A DNA stretch of 56,551 bases. Source: Chromatiaceae bacterium. Lineage in GTDB: Bacteria > Pseudomonadota > Gammaproteobacteria > Chromatiales > Chromatiaceae. The notes beneath the pieces were generated by a model. It did no database searches, had not been told where the DNA came from, and saw nothing but the letters and a program-made list of their open reading frames with translations. The translations under genes and the position numbers were made by a program. Within the stretch, counting starts at the first letter, position 1; each line of letters starts with the position of its first letter. Of the stretch, positions 31,709 to 40,086 are shown in pieces. Where the stretch lies: NCBI GenBank assembly GCA_026984455.1, contig JALSSC010000036.1:1-56551 (forward strand), in the 5' to 3' direction.

Positions 31709-34141
31709 TCAGTCCCCCGCGCCGCGTGGGGCCCGTCCCAGACGACGCTCCAGTTCGAGCACGCGCAGGGTGGTGGGGATCACCGTGTCGGGGTTGAGGC
31801 TCATGGAATCGATGCCGATCTCCACCAGGTACTCGGCCATCTCCGGGTAGTCGGAGGGGGCCTGACCGCACAGGCCCGAGTGGCGGTGGTTGCGGCGGGC
31901 CCCCTCCACGGCCAGGCGGATCATCTCTTTGACCCCCGGATCGCGCTCGTCGAAGTCGAAGGCGACGATCTCGGAGTCGCGGTCCACCCCCAGGGTGAGC
32001 TGGGTGAGGTCGTTGGAGCCGATGGAGAAGCCGTCGAACAGTTCGGCGAAGGCGTCGATCTGGACGACGTTGTTGGGGATCTCGCACATCACGTAGATCT
32101 CCAGGCCGTTCTCCCCCCGTTTCAGGCCCTGGGCGGCCATGGCCTCCAACACCCGGGCCCCTTCCTCCACCCGCCGGCAGAAGGGGATCATCAACCTGAC
32201 GTTGGTGAGGCCCATGGTCTCGCGCACCCGCTTCATCGCCCGGCACTCCAGGGCGAAGCCCTCGGCATAGGCGGGATGGGTGTAGCGGGCGGCGCCGCGA
32301 AAGCCGATCATGGGGTTGTCTTCCTCCGGCTCGAACGCGCGCCCGCCCAGGAGGGCGGCGTACTCGTTGGACTTGAAGTCGGACATGCGCACCACCACCG
32401 GCTTGGGCCAGAAGGCAGCGGCGATGGTGCCCACCCCTTCGGACAGGCGCTCGACGAAGAAATCGGCGGGGTTCGGGTGCAGGCGGGTGAGTTCCTCGAT
32501 GCGGGCGCGTTGGTCGGGGTCCTCCACCCGTTCGGGGTGGAGCAGGGCCAGGGGGTGGGCCTCGATATATTGGTTGATGATGAATTCCATGCGCGCCAGG
32601 CCGACCCCGTCATTGGGCAGGAAGTGGGTCTTGAAGGCGATCTCCGGGTTGCCCAGGTTGAGCATGATACGGGTGGCCGGGCGGGGCAGGGTGGCCAGGT
32701 CGGTGCGTTCCACCTCGAAGGGCAACGTACCGGCGTAGACCCGGCCCACGTCGCCCTCGGCGCAGGAGACGGTGACCAGGTCCCCGGTGTGGATGCGGCG
32801 GGTGGCGTCGTCGCAGCCCACCACCGCCGGGATGCCGAGTTCGCGCGAGATGATGGCGGCGTGGCAGGTGCGCCCGCCGCGGTCGGTGACGATGGCGGCG
32901 GCGACCTTCATCACCGGTTCCCAGTCGGGGGTGGTGGTGACGGAGACCAGGACCTCGCCGGGCTGGAAGGTGGAGAGTTGGGAGAGGTCGGTGATGACCC
33001 GGGCGCGTCCGCTCGCCACCTTGGTCCCCACCGAGCGGCCGGTGGCCAGCACCTCGGCCCCTTCGGGCGGGGAGATCACATAGCGCTCCAGGACCGTGCC
33101 CCGGGCCTGGGAGGCCACGGTCTCGGGCCGCGCCTGGACCAGATAGAGCTGGCCGTCGATGCCGTCCTTGGCCCACTCCATGTCCATGGGCCGGTCGCCG
33201 CCGGCCTTCGCGCTGTAGTGGCGCTCCACCTCGATGGCGTAACCCGCCAGGGTCAGGACCTCGGCATCGCTGATGCAGAAGCGCCGGCGGTCGGCCTCCG
33301 GGGTGGGGACGTTGCGGGTCTCGCCACCCTGGCCCTCGGCGGCGTAGATCATCTTGATGGCCTTGCCCCCCAAGACCCGGCGCAGGACCGCGCGGTGGCC
33401 CTGGAGGAAGGTGGGCTTGTGGACGTAGAACTCGTCCACGTCCACCGCCCCCTGGACGACGTTCTCGCCCAGGCCCCAGGCGCCGGTGATGAAGACCGCG
33501 TCGCGGAAGCCGGTCTCGGTGTCGAGGGAGAACATGACCCCGCTGGCGGCCAGGTCGGAACGCACCATCTTCATCACCCCGATGGAGAGATAGACCTTGA
33601 AGTGGTCGAAGCCCTGGTCGATGCGGTAGTGGATGGCGCGGTCGGTGAACAGGCTGGCGAAGCAGCGGCGGCAGGCGTCGAGCAGGTCGGCGTCGCCGGA
33701 GATGTTGAGGTAGGTGTCCTGCTGGCCGGCGAAGCTGGCGGTGGGAAGGTCCTCGGCGGTGGCGGAGGAGCGCACCGCCAGGCTCAGGCCTTCGCCGTAC
33801 TGTTCCTGCAAGCGGTGGTAGGCGCTCAGGATCGCGGCCCGCAGATCCTCCGGCAGACCGGCCTCATAGACGATGCGGCGGGCCTCGGCCCCACGCCGGG
33901 CGAGGTCCTCCACATCGTCGGGGTCGAGCCCGTCCAGGGCCTGGTGCAGGCCCTTCCAGGCCCCGGCCGAGTCGAGCACGTAGCGGTAGGCCTCGGCGGT
34001 GATGGCGAAGCCGTTGGGTACGCGCACCCCCTTGGGGGCGAGTTCTCGGTACATCTCGCCCAGGGAGGCGTTCTTGCCGCCCACCAGGGGGACGTCCTCG
34101 ATGCCGAGTTGTTCGAACCAACGGATGTATTTGTTGCTCAT
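31709..34141 (-). CDS. ppsA: Phosphoenolpyruvate synthase PpsA
   Basis: PpsA converts pyruvate plus ATP to PEP, AMP and phosphate for gluconeogenesis. The 810-residue protein has an N-terminal ATP-grasp part ([36 protein letters not shown]), the phospho-His domain ([21 protein letters not shown]) and a C-terminal PEP-binding barrel ([30 protein letters not shown]). It starts 15 bases after the dnr stop and is followed by DUF2066, so a dnr-ppsA-DUF2066-phosphatidyltransferase run is likely. Confidence 0.97.
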   Translation of the reverse strand: MSNKYIRWFEQLGIEDVPLVGGKNASLGEMYRELAPKGVRVPNGFAITAEAYRYVLDSAGAWKGLHQALDGLDPDDVEDLARRGAEARRIVYEAGLPEDLRAAILSAYHRLQEQYGEGLSLAVRSSATAEDLPTASFAGQQDTYLNISGDADLLDACRRCFASLFTDRAIHYRIDQGFDHFKVYLSIGVMKMVRSDLAASGVMFSLDTETGFRDAVFITGAWGLGENVVQGAVDVDEFYVHKPTFLQGHRAVLRRVLGGKAIKMIYAAEGQGGETRNVPTPEADRRRFCISDAEVLTLAGYAIEVERHYSAKAGGDRPMDMEWAKDGIDGQLYLVQARPETVASQARGTVLERYVISPPEGAEVLATGRSVGTKVASGRARVITDLSQLSTFQPGEVLVSVTTTPDWEPVMKVAAAIVTDRGGRTCHAAIISRELGIPAVVGCDDATRRIHTGDLVTVSCAEGDVGRVYAGTLPFEVERTDLATLPRPATRIMLNLGNPEIAFKTHFLPNDGVGLARMEFIINQYIEAHPLALLHPERVEDPDQRARIEELTRLHPNPADFFVERLSEGVGTIAAAFWPKPVVVRMSDFKSNEYAALLGGRAFEPEEDNPMIGFRGAARYTHPAYAEGFALECRAMKRVRETMGLTNVRLMIPFCRRVEEGARVLEAMAAQGLKRGENGLEIYVMCEIPNNVVQIDAFAELFDGFSIGSNDLTQLTLGVDRDSEIVAFDFDERDPGVKEMIRLAVEGARRNHRHSGLCGQAPSDYPEMAEYLVEIGIDSMSLNPDTVIPTTLRVLELERRLGRAPRGAGD

Positions 34142-34156
34142 GGGTGATTCTCCGGG

Positions 34157-34888
34157 TCAGCCGCGGGGGGCGGTTTGAGGGCAGGGGTTGATACAGGGTA
34201 GGTCGGCCAGGCCGATGAGGGATTCCAGATGGGCGAGTTCGGTGAGGCGTTCCTCATCCTGCACCCGCACCTCCTGACCCTTGACCTCGATGATGCCGTC
34301 TGCACTCAGGTTGTGCAGGATACGGGAGAAGGTCTCGGGCTTCACCGACAGGCGCGAGGCCAGGACCCCCTTGGGTGCGTGCAGACTGAAACACTCCTGG
34401 CCCGCATCCGCGCGATGCTGGAGGAGCATGGCCGCCATGCGGGCGGTGGCGCTCTGCAGGGTGAGGTCGTCGATCTCCTTGATGAGGCCCCGAAGGCGCT
34501 GGCTCATGGTCCCCATGAGGCGGAAACAGGTCTCGGTGGATTCGCGCAAGAGACTCAGGAACTGGTGATTGTCGAAGGAGATCACCCGCGCGGCCCCCAG
34601 GGCCGAGGCGCTCACCGGATAGCCCCCCTGTTCCAGGAACATCAGCGCCTCGGCGAAGGTGTTGCCCCGTTGGATGATGTCGATGACCTTCTCCTTGCCC
34701 TCGGCCGAGAGCCGGAACAGCTTGATCTGGCCCTTGGTCACCAGGAAGAAGCGTTGCGCCGGGTCGCCCGTCTCGAACAGGGACTGGCCGTCGTCGAGGT
34801 CGATGCGGTGACTCGATCTCAAGACCTGTTGGAGCTGGGCATCGTCGAGGGCGGAGAACAGGTGGGCGATGCGTATGTCGAAGTCCAT
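34157..34888 (-). CDS. dnr: Crp/Fnr-family regulator, Dnr type
   Basis: This 243-residue regulator has an N-terminal cyclic-nucleotide-binding-like beta roll (DDGQSLFETGDPAQRFFLV, GQIKLFRLSAEGKEKVI) and a C-terminal winged helix with recognition helix KPETFSRILHNLSADGII. The E-xx-SR pattern predicts TTGAT-N4-ATCAA recognition. The N-terminal Cys set of Fnr is missing, favouring a Dnr/NnrR NO-sensing type rather than oxygen-sensing Fnr. It sits beside a denitrification island with five matching boxes. The box at 34969 lies in the divergent gap and could also autoregulate it. The C-terminal tail carries CINPC of unknown use. Confidence 0.85.
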   Translation of the reverse strand: MDFDIRIAHLFSALDDAQLQQVLRSSHRIDLDDGQSLFETGDPAQRFFLVTKGQIKLFRLSAEGKEKVIDIIQRGNTFAEALMFLEQGGYPVSASALGAARVISFDNHQFLSLLRESTETCFRLMGTMSQRLRGLIKEIDDLTLQSATARMAAMLLQHRADAGQECFSLHAPKGVLASRLSVKPETFSRILHNLSADGIIEVKGQEVRVQDEERLTELAHLESLIGLADLPCINPCPQTAPRG

Positions 34889-34968
34889 GGGGTCTGCCGG
34901 ATTGGGACGGAGAGAGGGGCATTCTACGGGAGGGATCCGCAGAAGGGGAAATGGCGGCCGCGACGGGC

Positions 34969-34982
34969 TTGAGAAAAATCAA
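34969..34982. promoter_or_regulatory. Dnr/Fnr box before the DUF3365 gene (divergent with dnr)
   Basis: TTGAGAAAAATCAA matches TTGAT-N4-ATCAA with one mismatch. Its centre is about 76 bases before the ATG at 35052, placing a class II start site near 35017. Confidence 0.6.
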
Positions 34983-35051
34983 CGTGTTCGCGGGCGGGTT
35001 GGGGCAAACTTCTCTCGATTTCGCCCAACCTGATCTTAGGAGAGAGGATTC

Positions 35052-35621
35052 ATGAGTTCAATTCGTTGGATCGTGGCGGCTGCGCTCGCCGGGATGACCC
35101 TGACCGCCCTGGCCGCCTCCGAGGCCGAACTCACCCGGGAGGCCCGCGCGCTGGTCAAACAATATGCCCATAGGCTCAAACACGAACTCAAGCACGCCCT
35201 CTCCGAGGAGGGGGTGACGGGGGCGATCAAGGCCTGCCGGGTCAAGGCCCCCGACATCGGCGCCGAGGTGTCGGACGCCTCCGGCTGGAGCGTGCGCCGC
35301 ACCAGCCTCAAGCTGCGCAGTCTGGACGATGTCCCGGACAAATGGGAGGTGAAGGTCCTGGAATCCTTCGAAAGGCGCAAGGCCGCCGGCGAGCCCGTGG
35401 CGCGGATCGACCATGCCGAGGTGGTGACCCAGAAGGGCAGGCGATGGTTTCGCTACATGAAGGCCATCCCCACGCAGAAGGTCTGTCTGAAGTGCCACGG
35501 CGGCGATATCTCCGAGGACGTGCGCGAGGCCCTGGACGCCTCCTATCCCTTCGATCAGGCGCGGGGCTTCAAAGAGGGCGACATCCGCGGCGCCTTCACC
35601 CTGAAACGCGCCCTGGATTGA
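35052..35621 (+). CDS. DUF3365 periplasmic c-type haem protein
   Basis: This 189-residue protein has a signal peptide (WIVAAALAGMTLTALAA) and one haem-c site CLKCH (Cys 145, Cys 148, His 149). Other DUF3365 blocks are KACRVKAPDIGAEVS, VRRTSLKLRS and FRYMKAIPTQKVCLKCHG. The family includes single-haem sensors and soluble haem proteins; some may bind NO (inference). It is the first gene of the island, between dnr and nirS, with its own Dnr box and AGGAGAG before the ATG. Its partner is unknown. Confidence 0.85.
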   Translation: MSSIRWIVAAALAGMTLTALAASEAELTREARALVKQYAHRLKHELKHALSEEGVTGAIKACRVKAPDIGAEVSDASGWSVRRTSLKLRSLDDVPDKWEVKVLESFERRKAAGEPVARIDHAEVVTQKGRRWFRYMKAIPTQKVCLKCHGGDISEDVREALDASYPFDQARGFKEGDIRGAFTLKRALD

Positions 35622-35652
35622 CGAGATGGGAGGGGGCTGAGCGGCGATCCCT

Positions 35653-35673
35653 CCGGACCCCTGCCGGGTCCGG
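35653..35673. terminator. Stem-loop after the DUF3365 gene
   Basis: CCGGACCC (35653-35660) pairs with GGGTCCGG (35666-35673) around a 5-nt loop, 32 bases past the stop. There is no T tract, so termination is uncertain. It separates the DUF3365 gene from the nirS promoter. Confidence 0.4.
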
Positions 35674-35696
35674 GCGGCGGGGTGGCTGAGAGTAGC

Positions 35697-35710
35697 TTGA
35701 TATACGTCAA
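35697..35710. promoter_or_regulatory. Dnr/Fnr box before nirS
   Basis: TTGATATACGTCAA matches TTGAT-N4-ATCAA with one mismatch. A start site about 41 bases from the centre would fall near 35745, giving a leader of about 90 bases before the ATG at 35835. Confidence 0.7.
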
Positions 35711-35834
35711 TGCCCTCGAGGACCTTCCAGGGTTCCATGGGCCCCGGCGGATCGGCGGCGGGGCGAGTCGCGCCCTGCCTGCATGATCCGGCCGTCAATC
35801 CATTTCAAGGTCCCGGAATCGAGGGGGAAGTTCT

Positions 35835-37463
35835 ATGAAGATGACTGAGCAGACGAGGTCCGGCGCGGGCCGCCTGGCCCTGGCCGTCGCCCTGGCCCTG
35901 GGCACGGGCGCGGCCTTCGCGGCCACCGCCTACAAGGACATCAAACCGGCGGACAACGTCAACGGCCGCAGCGTGACCGAGTTCGTGAGTTCCGAGTGCG
36001 GCGGTTGCCACAACCCCAAACTGACCGGCGCCACCGGTCCCAACATCACCATGGAACGCCTGCGTCACGGCCTCAAGGGGAAGGCCGCGAAGAAGGCCGG
36101 ACGCTACACCTATCCGATGAACGAGGAGTTCATCTACCAGACCATCTATCATGGCCGCGCCGGCACCTCCATGCCCAAGTGGAGTTCCGCCGCCAACCCC
36201 ATCGGCAAGCCCCTCACCGAGGGTGAGATCAAGGCCATCGCTCAGCACATCTACAACGAGCCGCCGCCCAAGGACTTCCATTGGGGCATGGCGGACATGA
36301 TGAAGACCCTGCAGGACGTGAAGCCCTCCGAGAACGGCAAGGTCACTCCGGCCAAGGACGTGGACGACCTCCTGTTCGTCACCGAGCGTGAGAACTTCTC
36401 GGTGGCGGTCATCGACACCACCAAGCAGGCGGTGGTGGCGCACTTGCCGGCCGGCGCCCGCGCCCATGGCTACACCTTCAGCCCGGACGGCAAGTACGCC
36501 TACAACCTGGGCCGTAACGGTTGGTTGTACAAATACAATCTGAAGACCCTCCTGGCCGAGAAGAAGGTCCGCCTGGGCCTCGACGCCCGCGGCATCGCCA
36601 TCTCCGACGATGGCAACTACGTCCTCACCGGCATGTACATCCCCACCCAGGCGGTGATCGTGGATGCCCACAGCCTCAAGCCCCTGAAGATCATCGACAC
36701 CCACCACGTCAAGGACCCCGATGGGGACTTCGTGGACTCCCGTATCTGCTCGGTCAACGATGTCGATCCCAACAAGGTCGGGCCCTACTTCCTCATGGCC
36801 CTCAAGGAGGGCGGTCAGGTGTGGCGCATCGACTGGAGCAAACCCGACTTCCCGGTCACCAAGGTGGCCAACGTCGGCAAGATCCTCCATGACGGCTTCC
36901 TGCGTCCCGACAACAAGGTCTTCTATCTGGCCTCCCAGTCCTCCAACTGGGTGGCGGCCATCGATGTGGCCGACATGAAGATCATCAAGAAGATCAAGAC
37001 CGGCACCAAGCCTCATCCGGGCGAGGGCGCGATCTGGGAAGAGGACGGTGTCGAGTATGCCGCCACGCCCCATATCGGTGAGGGGAAGGTGACGGTCTGG
37101 CGGACCGACACCAACGAGATCGTCGGCACGGTCAAGACCGGTGCCCCGGGGCTCTTCATCCGCGCCAACCACAAGATGAAGTATGTCTGGGCCGACTCGG
37201 TGTTCCCGCCGAAGCCTCAGGAGATCACCGTCTTCGAGCGCAAGCCGCCCTTCAAGGTGGTGAAGTATATCGACGACGGCACCCAGACCGTCCATCCCGA
37301 GCCGGACAAGGACGGCAAGTTCGTCTACGTCTCCGACTGGAAGGAGAACGTGGTGCGGGTGTATGACGACGAGACCTTGAAGCGGGTGAAGACCATCGAG
37401 GGCATCAAGACCCCCACCGGCATCTTCGGCGTCAATCGCCGTCACGAGACCGAAGGCCACTGA
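35835..37463 (+). CDS. nirS: Cytochrome cd1 nitrite reductase NirS (divergent type)
   Basis: NirS reduces nitrite to NO in the periplasm. The 542-residue protein has a signal peptide (to about residue 29), an N-terminal cytochrome c domain with CGGCH (Cys 55, Cys 58, His 59) and a Met in AGTSMPKW, then an eight-bladed d1 propeller. The d1-proximal His is likely in GARAHGYTFSPDGKYAYNLG. The two catalytic His of known NirS are matched by KILHDGF and KPHPGEG. The C-terminus, TPTGIFGVNRRHE, differs from TPTGKFNVYNT of Pseudomonas-type NirS. A separate NirN is encoded downstream and a Dnr box lies upstream, so nitrite reductase is the best call; an atypical NirS clade is likely. Confidence 0.85.
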   Translation: MKMTEQTRSGAGRLALAVALALGTGAAFAATAYKDIKPADNVNGRSVTEFVSSECGGCHNPKLTGATGPNITMERLRHGLKGKAAKKAGRYTYPMNEEFIYQTIYHGRAGTSMPKWSSAANPIGKPLTEGEIKAIAQHIYNEPPPKDFHWGMADMMKTLQDVKPSENGKVTPAKDVDDLLFVTERENFSVAVIDTTKQAVVAHLPAGARAHGYTFSPDGKYAYNLGRNGWLYKYNLKTLLAEKKVRLGLDARGIAISDDGNYVLTGMYIPTQAVIVDAHSLKPLKIIDTHHVKDPDGDFVDSRICSVNDVDPNKVGPYFLMALKEGGQVWRIDWSKPDFPVTKVANVGKILHDGFLRPDNKVFYLASQSSNWVAAIDVADMKIIKKIKTGTKPHPGEGAIWEEDGVEYAATPHIGEGKVTVWRTDTNEIVGTVKTGAPGLFIRANHKMKYVWADSVFPPKPQEITVFERKPPFKVVKYIDDGTQTVHPEPDKDGKFVYVSDWKENVVRVYDDETLKRVKTIEGIKTPTGIFGVNRRHETEGH

Positions 37464-37471
37464 CCGGCCAT

Positions 37472-37502
37472 CCGGGGAGACGGCCGATACGGGTCTCCCC
37501 GG
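37472..37502. terminator. Hairpin 1 between nirS and nirC
   Basis: CCGGGGAGAC (37472-37481) and GTCTCCCCGG (37493-37502) form a 10-bp stem 8 bases after the nirS stop. The loop is 11 nt. No T run follows, so it may be a processing, stabilising or partial termination signal that sets NirS above the assembly genes. Confidence 0.6.
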
Positions 37503-37526
37503 TTCCATCGCCATACGAACCTTCTC

Positions 37527-37550
37527 CCCGACGGTCGTCCGACCGTCGGG
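37527..37550. repeat. Hairpin 2 between nirS and nirC
   Basis: CCCGACGGTCG (37527-37537) and CGACCGTCGGG (37540-37550) form a near-perfect palindrome, effectively a 10-bp stem with a 4-nt loop. It sits 20 bases before the nirC start, so it could affect nirC translation as well as mRNA stability. Confidence 0.6.
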
Positions 37551-37570
37551 CCCCATGCGTTGAGGTATCC

Positions 37571-37900
37571 ATGAGACCGTGCGTCAGAAGCGGGATGGCA
37601 TTCGCCGCTATTCTGGGTTTCACCCTGACTGTCCAGGCGGCGGGGCCTTCCCCCGAACGCCAGCGGTATCTGGACGATCTTCTGCACGAAGACTGCGGCG
37701 CCTGCCATGGCATGACCCTCAAGGGCGGCCTCGGTCCGGCGCTCCTGCCCCAACGCCTGCGCCGCTATCCGCGCGCCTTTCTGCGCGCCACCATCCTCCA
37801 GGGCCGCCCGGGCACGCCCATGCCCCCTTGGCGGCCCTTCCTTTCCGACGCCGACGTGGACTGGATCCTCGATCGCCTGCTGGGAGTCATGAAGCCATGA
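37571..37900 (+). CDS. nirC: Monohaem cytochrome c NirC
   Basis: This 109-residue protein has a signal peptide (to about residue 23) and one CGACH haem site (Cys 42, Cys 45, His 46), with GLGPALLPQRLRRY and TPMPPWRPFLSDADVDWI as in NirC. NirC donates electrons for haem d1 assembly or to NirS. It overlaps nirF by 4 nt (ATGA). Confidence 0.9.
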   Translation: MRPCVRSGMAFAAILGFTLTVQAAGPSPERQRYLDDLLHEDCGACHGMTLKGGLGPALLPQRLRRYPRAFLRATILQGRPGTPMPPWRPFLSDADVDWILDRLLGVMKP

Positions 37901-39075
37901 GCACGAAGATCCTCCTGTCGCTGATCTGCCTCTGGCCCCTGGCCGCCCTCGCGGAGGCCGGCTGCGAGCTGCGCGGCACCGGCGATCTGGGCGTGGTGGT
38001 GGAACGCGCCAGCGGCAGCCTGGAATTCATCGAGACCACCCACGACCGCCTGCGCGGCCGGGTGGAGGGCCTCGGCGACCTCTCCCACGCCTCCGTGGTC
38101 TATTCCCGCGACGGCCGCTACGCCTACGTGTTCGGCCGCGACGGCGGCCTCACCCAGGTGGATCTGCTCTGCCGCCGGGTGGTGAAGCGGGTGATGCAGG
38201 CCGGCAACTCCATCGGCGGCGCCATCTCCCAGGACGGCCGTCTGGTGGCCGTGTCCAACTACGAACCCGGTGGGGTGCGGATATTCGATGCCCGGACCCT
38301 CGATCCCGTGGCCGAGATCCCGGCCGAATACGCCCCCGGCCGGCGTTCCAAGACCGTGGGCCTGGTGGATGCCCCGGGAAACCGCTTCGTGTTCAGTCTC
38401 TGGGACGCGGGCGAGATCTGGGTGGCGGACATGGGCGATCCCGCCCATCCGCGCGTCCGGCGCTTCAAGGGTATCGGCAAACAGCCCTACGACGGCCTCA
38501 TCACCCCCGATGGGCGCTACTATATCGCCGGCCTGTTCGGCGAGGACGGCATGGCCCTGCTCGATCTCTGGAACCTCGACGCCGGGGTGCGCCGCATACT
38601 GCCCCACTACGGCCGCGGCGAGCAGCGCCTGCCCGTATACAAGATGCCCCATCTGGAGGGCTGGGCGGTGGCCGGCCGGCGCGCCTTCGTGCCCGCGGTG
38701 GGGCATCACGAGGTCCTGGTGGTGGACACCGACGACTGGTCCCTGGCCGGGCGCATCCCGGTATACGGCCAGCCGGTGTTCGTCATGGCCCGCCCCGACG
38801 GGCGCCAGGTCTGGGTCAACTTCGCCTTTCCCGACAACGATACCGTGCAGGTCATCGACACCCGGGACATGCGCATCGTCAAGACCCTGAAACCCGGCAG
38901 GGCGGTCCTGCACATGGAGTTCGAGCCCCGGGGCGAGGCCGTCTGGCTGTCGGTGCGCGACCGCGACCTGATTCAGGTCTACGACACCGCCACCCTGGGG
39001 CTGGTGAAGGAACTCCCGGCGCGCAAGCCCTCCGGCATCTTCCTCACCGACCGCGCCGCGCGCACGGGCCTCTGA
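37897..39075 (+). CDS. nirF: Haem d1 biosynthesis protein NirF
   Basis: This 392-residue protein has a signal peptide (LLSLICLWPLAALAEA) and a single d1-type beta propeller without a cytochrome c domain. Landmarks are SHASVVYSRDGRYAYVFGRD, IGKQPYDGLITPDGRYYIAG and the end KPSGIFLTDRA. NirF acts in the periplasm in late haem d1 synthesis. The longer frame through nirC is rejected because ATG 37897 overlaps the nirC stop. Confidence 0.93.
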   Translation: MSTKILLSLICLWPLAALAEAGCELRGTGDLGVVVERASGSLEFIETTHDRLRGRVEGLGDLSHASVVYSRDGRYAYVFGRDGGLTQVDLLCRRVVKRVMQAGNSIGGAISQDGRLVAVSNYEPGGVRIFDARTLDPVAEIPAEYAPGRRSKTVGLVDAPGNRFVFSLWDAGEIWVADMGDPAHPRVRRFKGIGKQPYDGLITPDGRYYIAGLFGEDGMALLDLWNLDAGVRRILPHYGRGEQRLPVYKMPHLEGWAVAGRRAFVPAVGHHEVLVVDTDDWSLAGRIPVYGQPVFVMARPDGRQVWVNFAFPDNDTVQVIDTRDMRIVKTLKPGRAVLHMEFEPRGEAVWLSVRDRDLIQVYDTATLGLVKELPARKPSGIFLTDRAARTGL

Positions 39076-39076
39076 G

Positions 39077-39535
39077 ATGTACCGGCCATCCTCCCTGGAA
39101 CGCCGCCTGCTGGACGAGTTCCAGGGGGGATTCCCCCTGGAGGAGCGGCCTTTTCGGGTCATCGCCGAGCGCCTGGGGACGACCGAGGCGGAGGTGATCG
39201 AGGCCCTGCGGGGCCTCCAGGAGCACGGGGTGGTGAGCCGGGTGGGGCCGGTGTTCCGCCCCAACCGGGTGGGGGCCAGCACCCTGGCGGCCATGCGGGT
39301 GCCGCCCGAGCGCCTGGCCGAGGTGGCCGAGCGGGTCAGCGCCCGTCCCGAGGTGAACCACAACTACGAACGCGACCATGAGTTCAATCTCTGGTTCGTG
39401 GTCACCGCGGCCGACCGTCAGGGGGTCCGCGCCGTGCTGGACGAGATCGCCGCCGCCACCGGCCTGGAGGTCATGGACCTGCCCATGGTGGAGGACTATT
39501 TCATCAATCTCGGATTTCCGTTGAGGTGGACATGA
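39077..39535 (+). CDS. nirG: Siroheme decarboxylase subunit, NirD/NirG type
   Basis: This 152-residue AsnC/Lrp-like protein has the winged helix (EEFQGGFPLEERPFRVIAERL is the family start in variant form: FQGGFPLEERPF) and the signature HNYERDHEFNLWFVVTA. With its partner type (NirH/NirL) it decarboxylates siroheme to didecarboxysiroheme. NirD and NirG cannot be told apart by eye. nirG is chosen because the third gene of the set is an NirD-NirL fusion. It starts one base after the nirF stop and overlaps the next gene by 4 nt. Confidence 0.8.
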   Translation: MYRPSSLERRLLDEFQGGFPLEERPFRVIAERLGTTEAEVIEALRGLQEHGVVSRVGPVFRPNRVGASTLAAMRVPPERLAEVAERVSARPEVNHNYERDHEFNLWFVVTAADRQGVRAVLDEIAAATGLEVMDLPMVEDYFINLGFPLRWT

Positions 39536-40086
39536 ACGCTTCCCCAGGCTTCGAGACCCCGGATCCGCGTGACCTGGCCCTGATCCAGGCGGTGCAGGGC
39601 GGGCTGCCCCTGGTGCCCCGGCCCTATGCCGCGGTGGGCGAACGCGTCGGCCTGTCCGAGGGAGAGGTGCGCGAGCGCCTGCGCCGCCTGCTGGAACGTG
39701 GCGACATCCGCCGTCTCGGGGTGGTGGTGCGCCACCGCGCCTTGGGCTACCGGCACAACGCCATGGTGGTCTGGGACGTGCCCGACGGGCGGGTGGCGGA
39801 ACTGGGCCGCCTCCTGGGGGCCCAGGCCTTCGTCACCCTGTGCTATCGCCGCCCACGGCGTCCTCCGGCCTGGCCCTACAACCTGTTCTGCATGATCCAT
39901 GGACGTGACCGCGACGAGGTCCTGGCCAACTTGGCGGACCGGGTGCGGTGCCTGGGGCTCCAGGACATCCCCCACCGGGTGCTGTTCAGCCGCCGCTGCT
40001 TCAAACAGTGCGGGGCGCGCTATCTGTCCCCGGATACGATCGCACGGGATCGCCGGAAGGTTCGCCATGAGACCCGTCCTGACTGA
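39532..40086 (+). CDS. nirH: Siroheme decarboxylase subunit, NirH/NirL type
   Basis: This 184-residue partner subunit has LRRLLERGDIRRLGVVVRHR, RHNAMVVWDVPD and WPYNLFCMIHGRDRDEV, characteristic of NirL/NirH/AhbB. A Cys-containing C-terminal part (RRCFKQCGARY) follows. ATG 39532 overlaps the previous stop; GTG 39526 is less likely. It overlaps nirDL by 20 bases. Confidence 0.8.
   Translation: MNASPGFETPDPRDLALIQAVQGGLPLVPRPYAAVGERVGLSEGEVRERLRRLLERGDIRRLGVVVRHRALGYRHNAMVVWDVPDGRVAELGRLLGAQAFVTLCYRRPRRPPAWPYNLFCMIHGRDRDEVLANLADRVRCLGLQDIPHRVLFSRRCFKQCGARYLSPDTIARDRRKVRHETRPD

Noticed and set aside
31880..34147. 755-codon frame antisense to ppsA
   Set aside because: No recognisable domain; ppsA motifs are unambiguous on the other strand.
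34157..34888. Oxygen-sensing Fnr
   Set aside because: The N-terminal Cys cluster ligands are absent; Dnr/NnrR type fits better.
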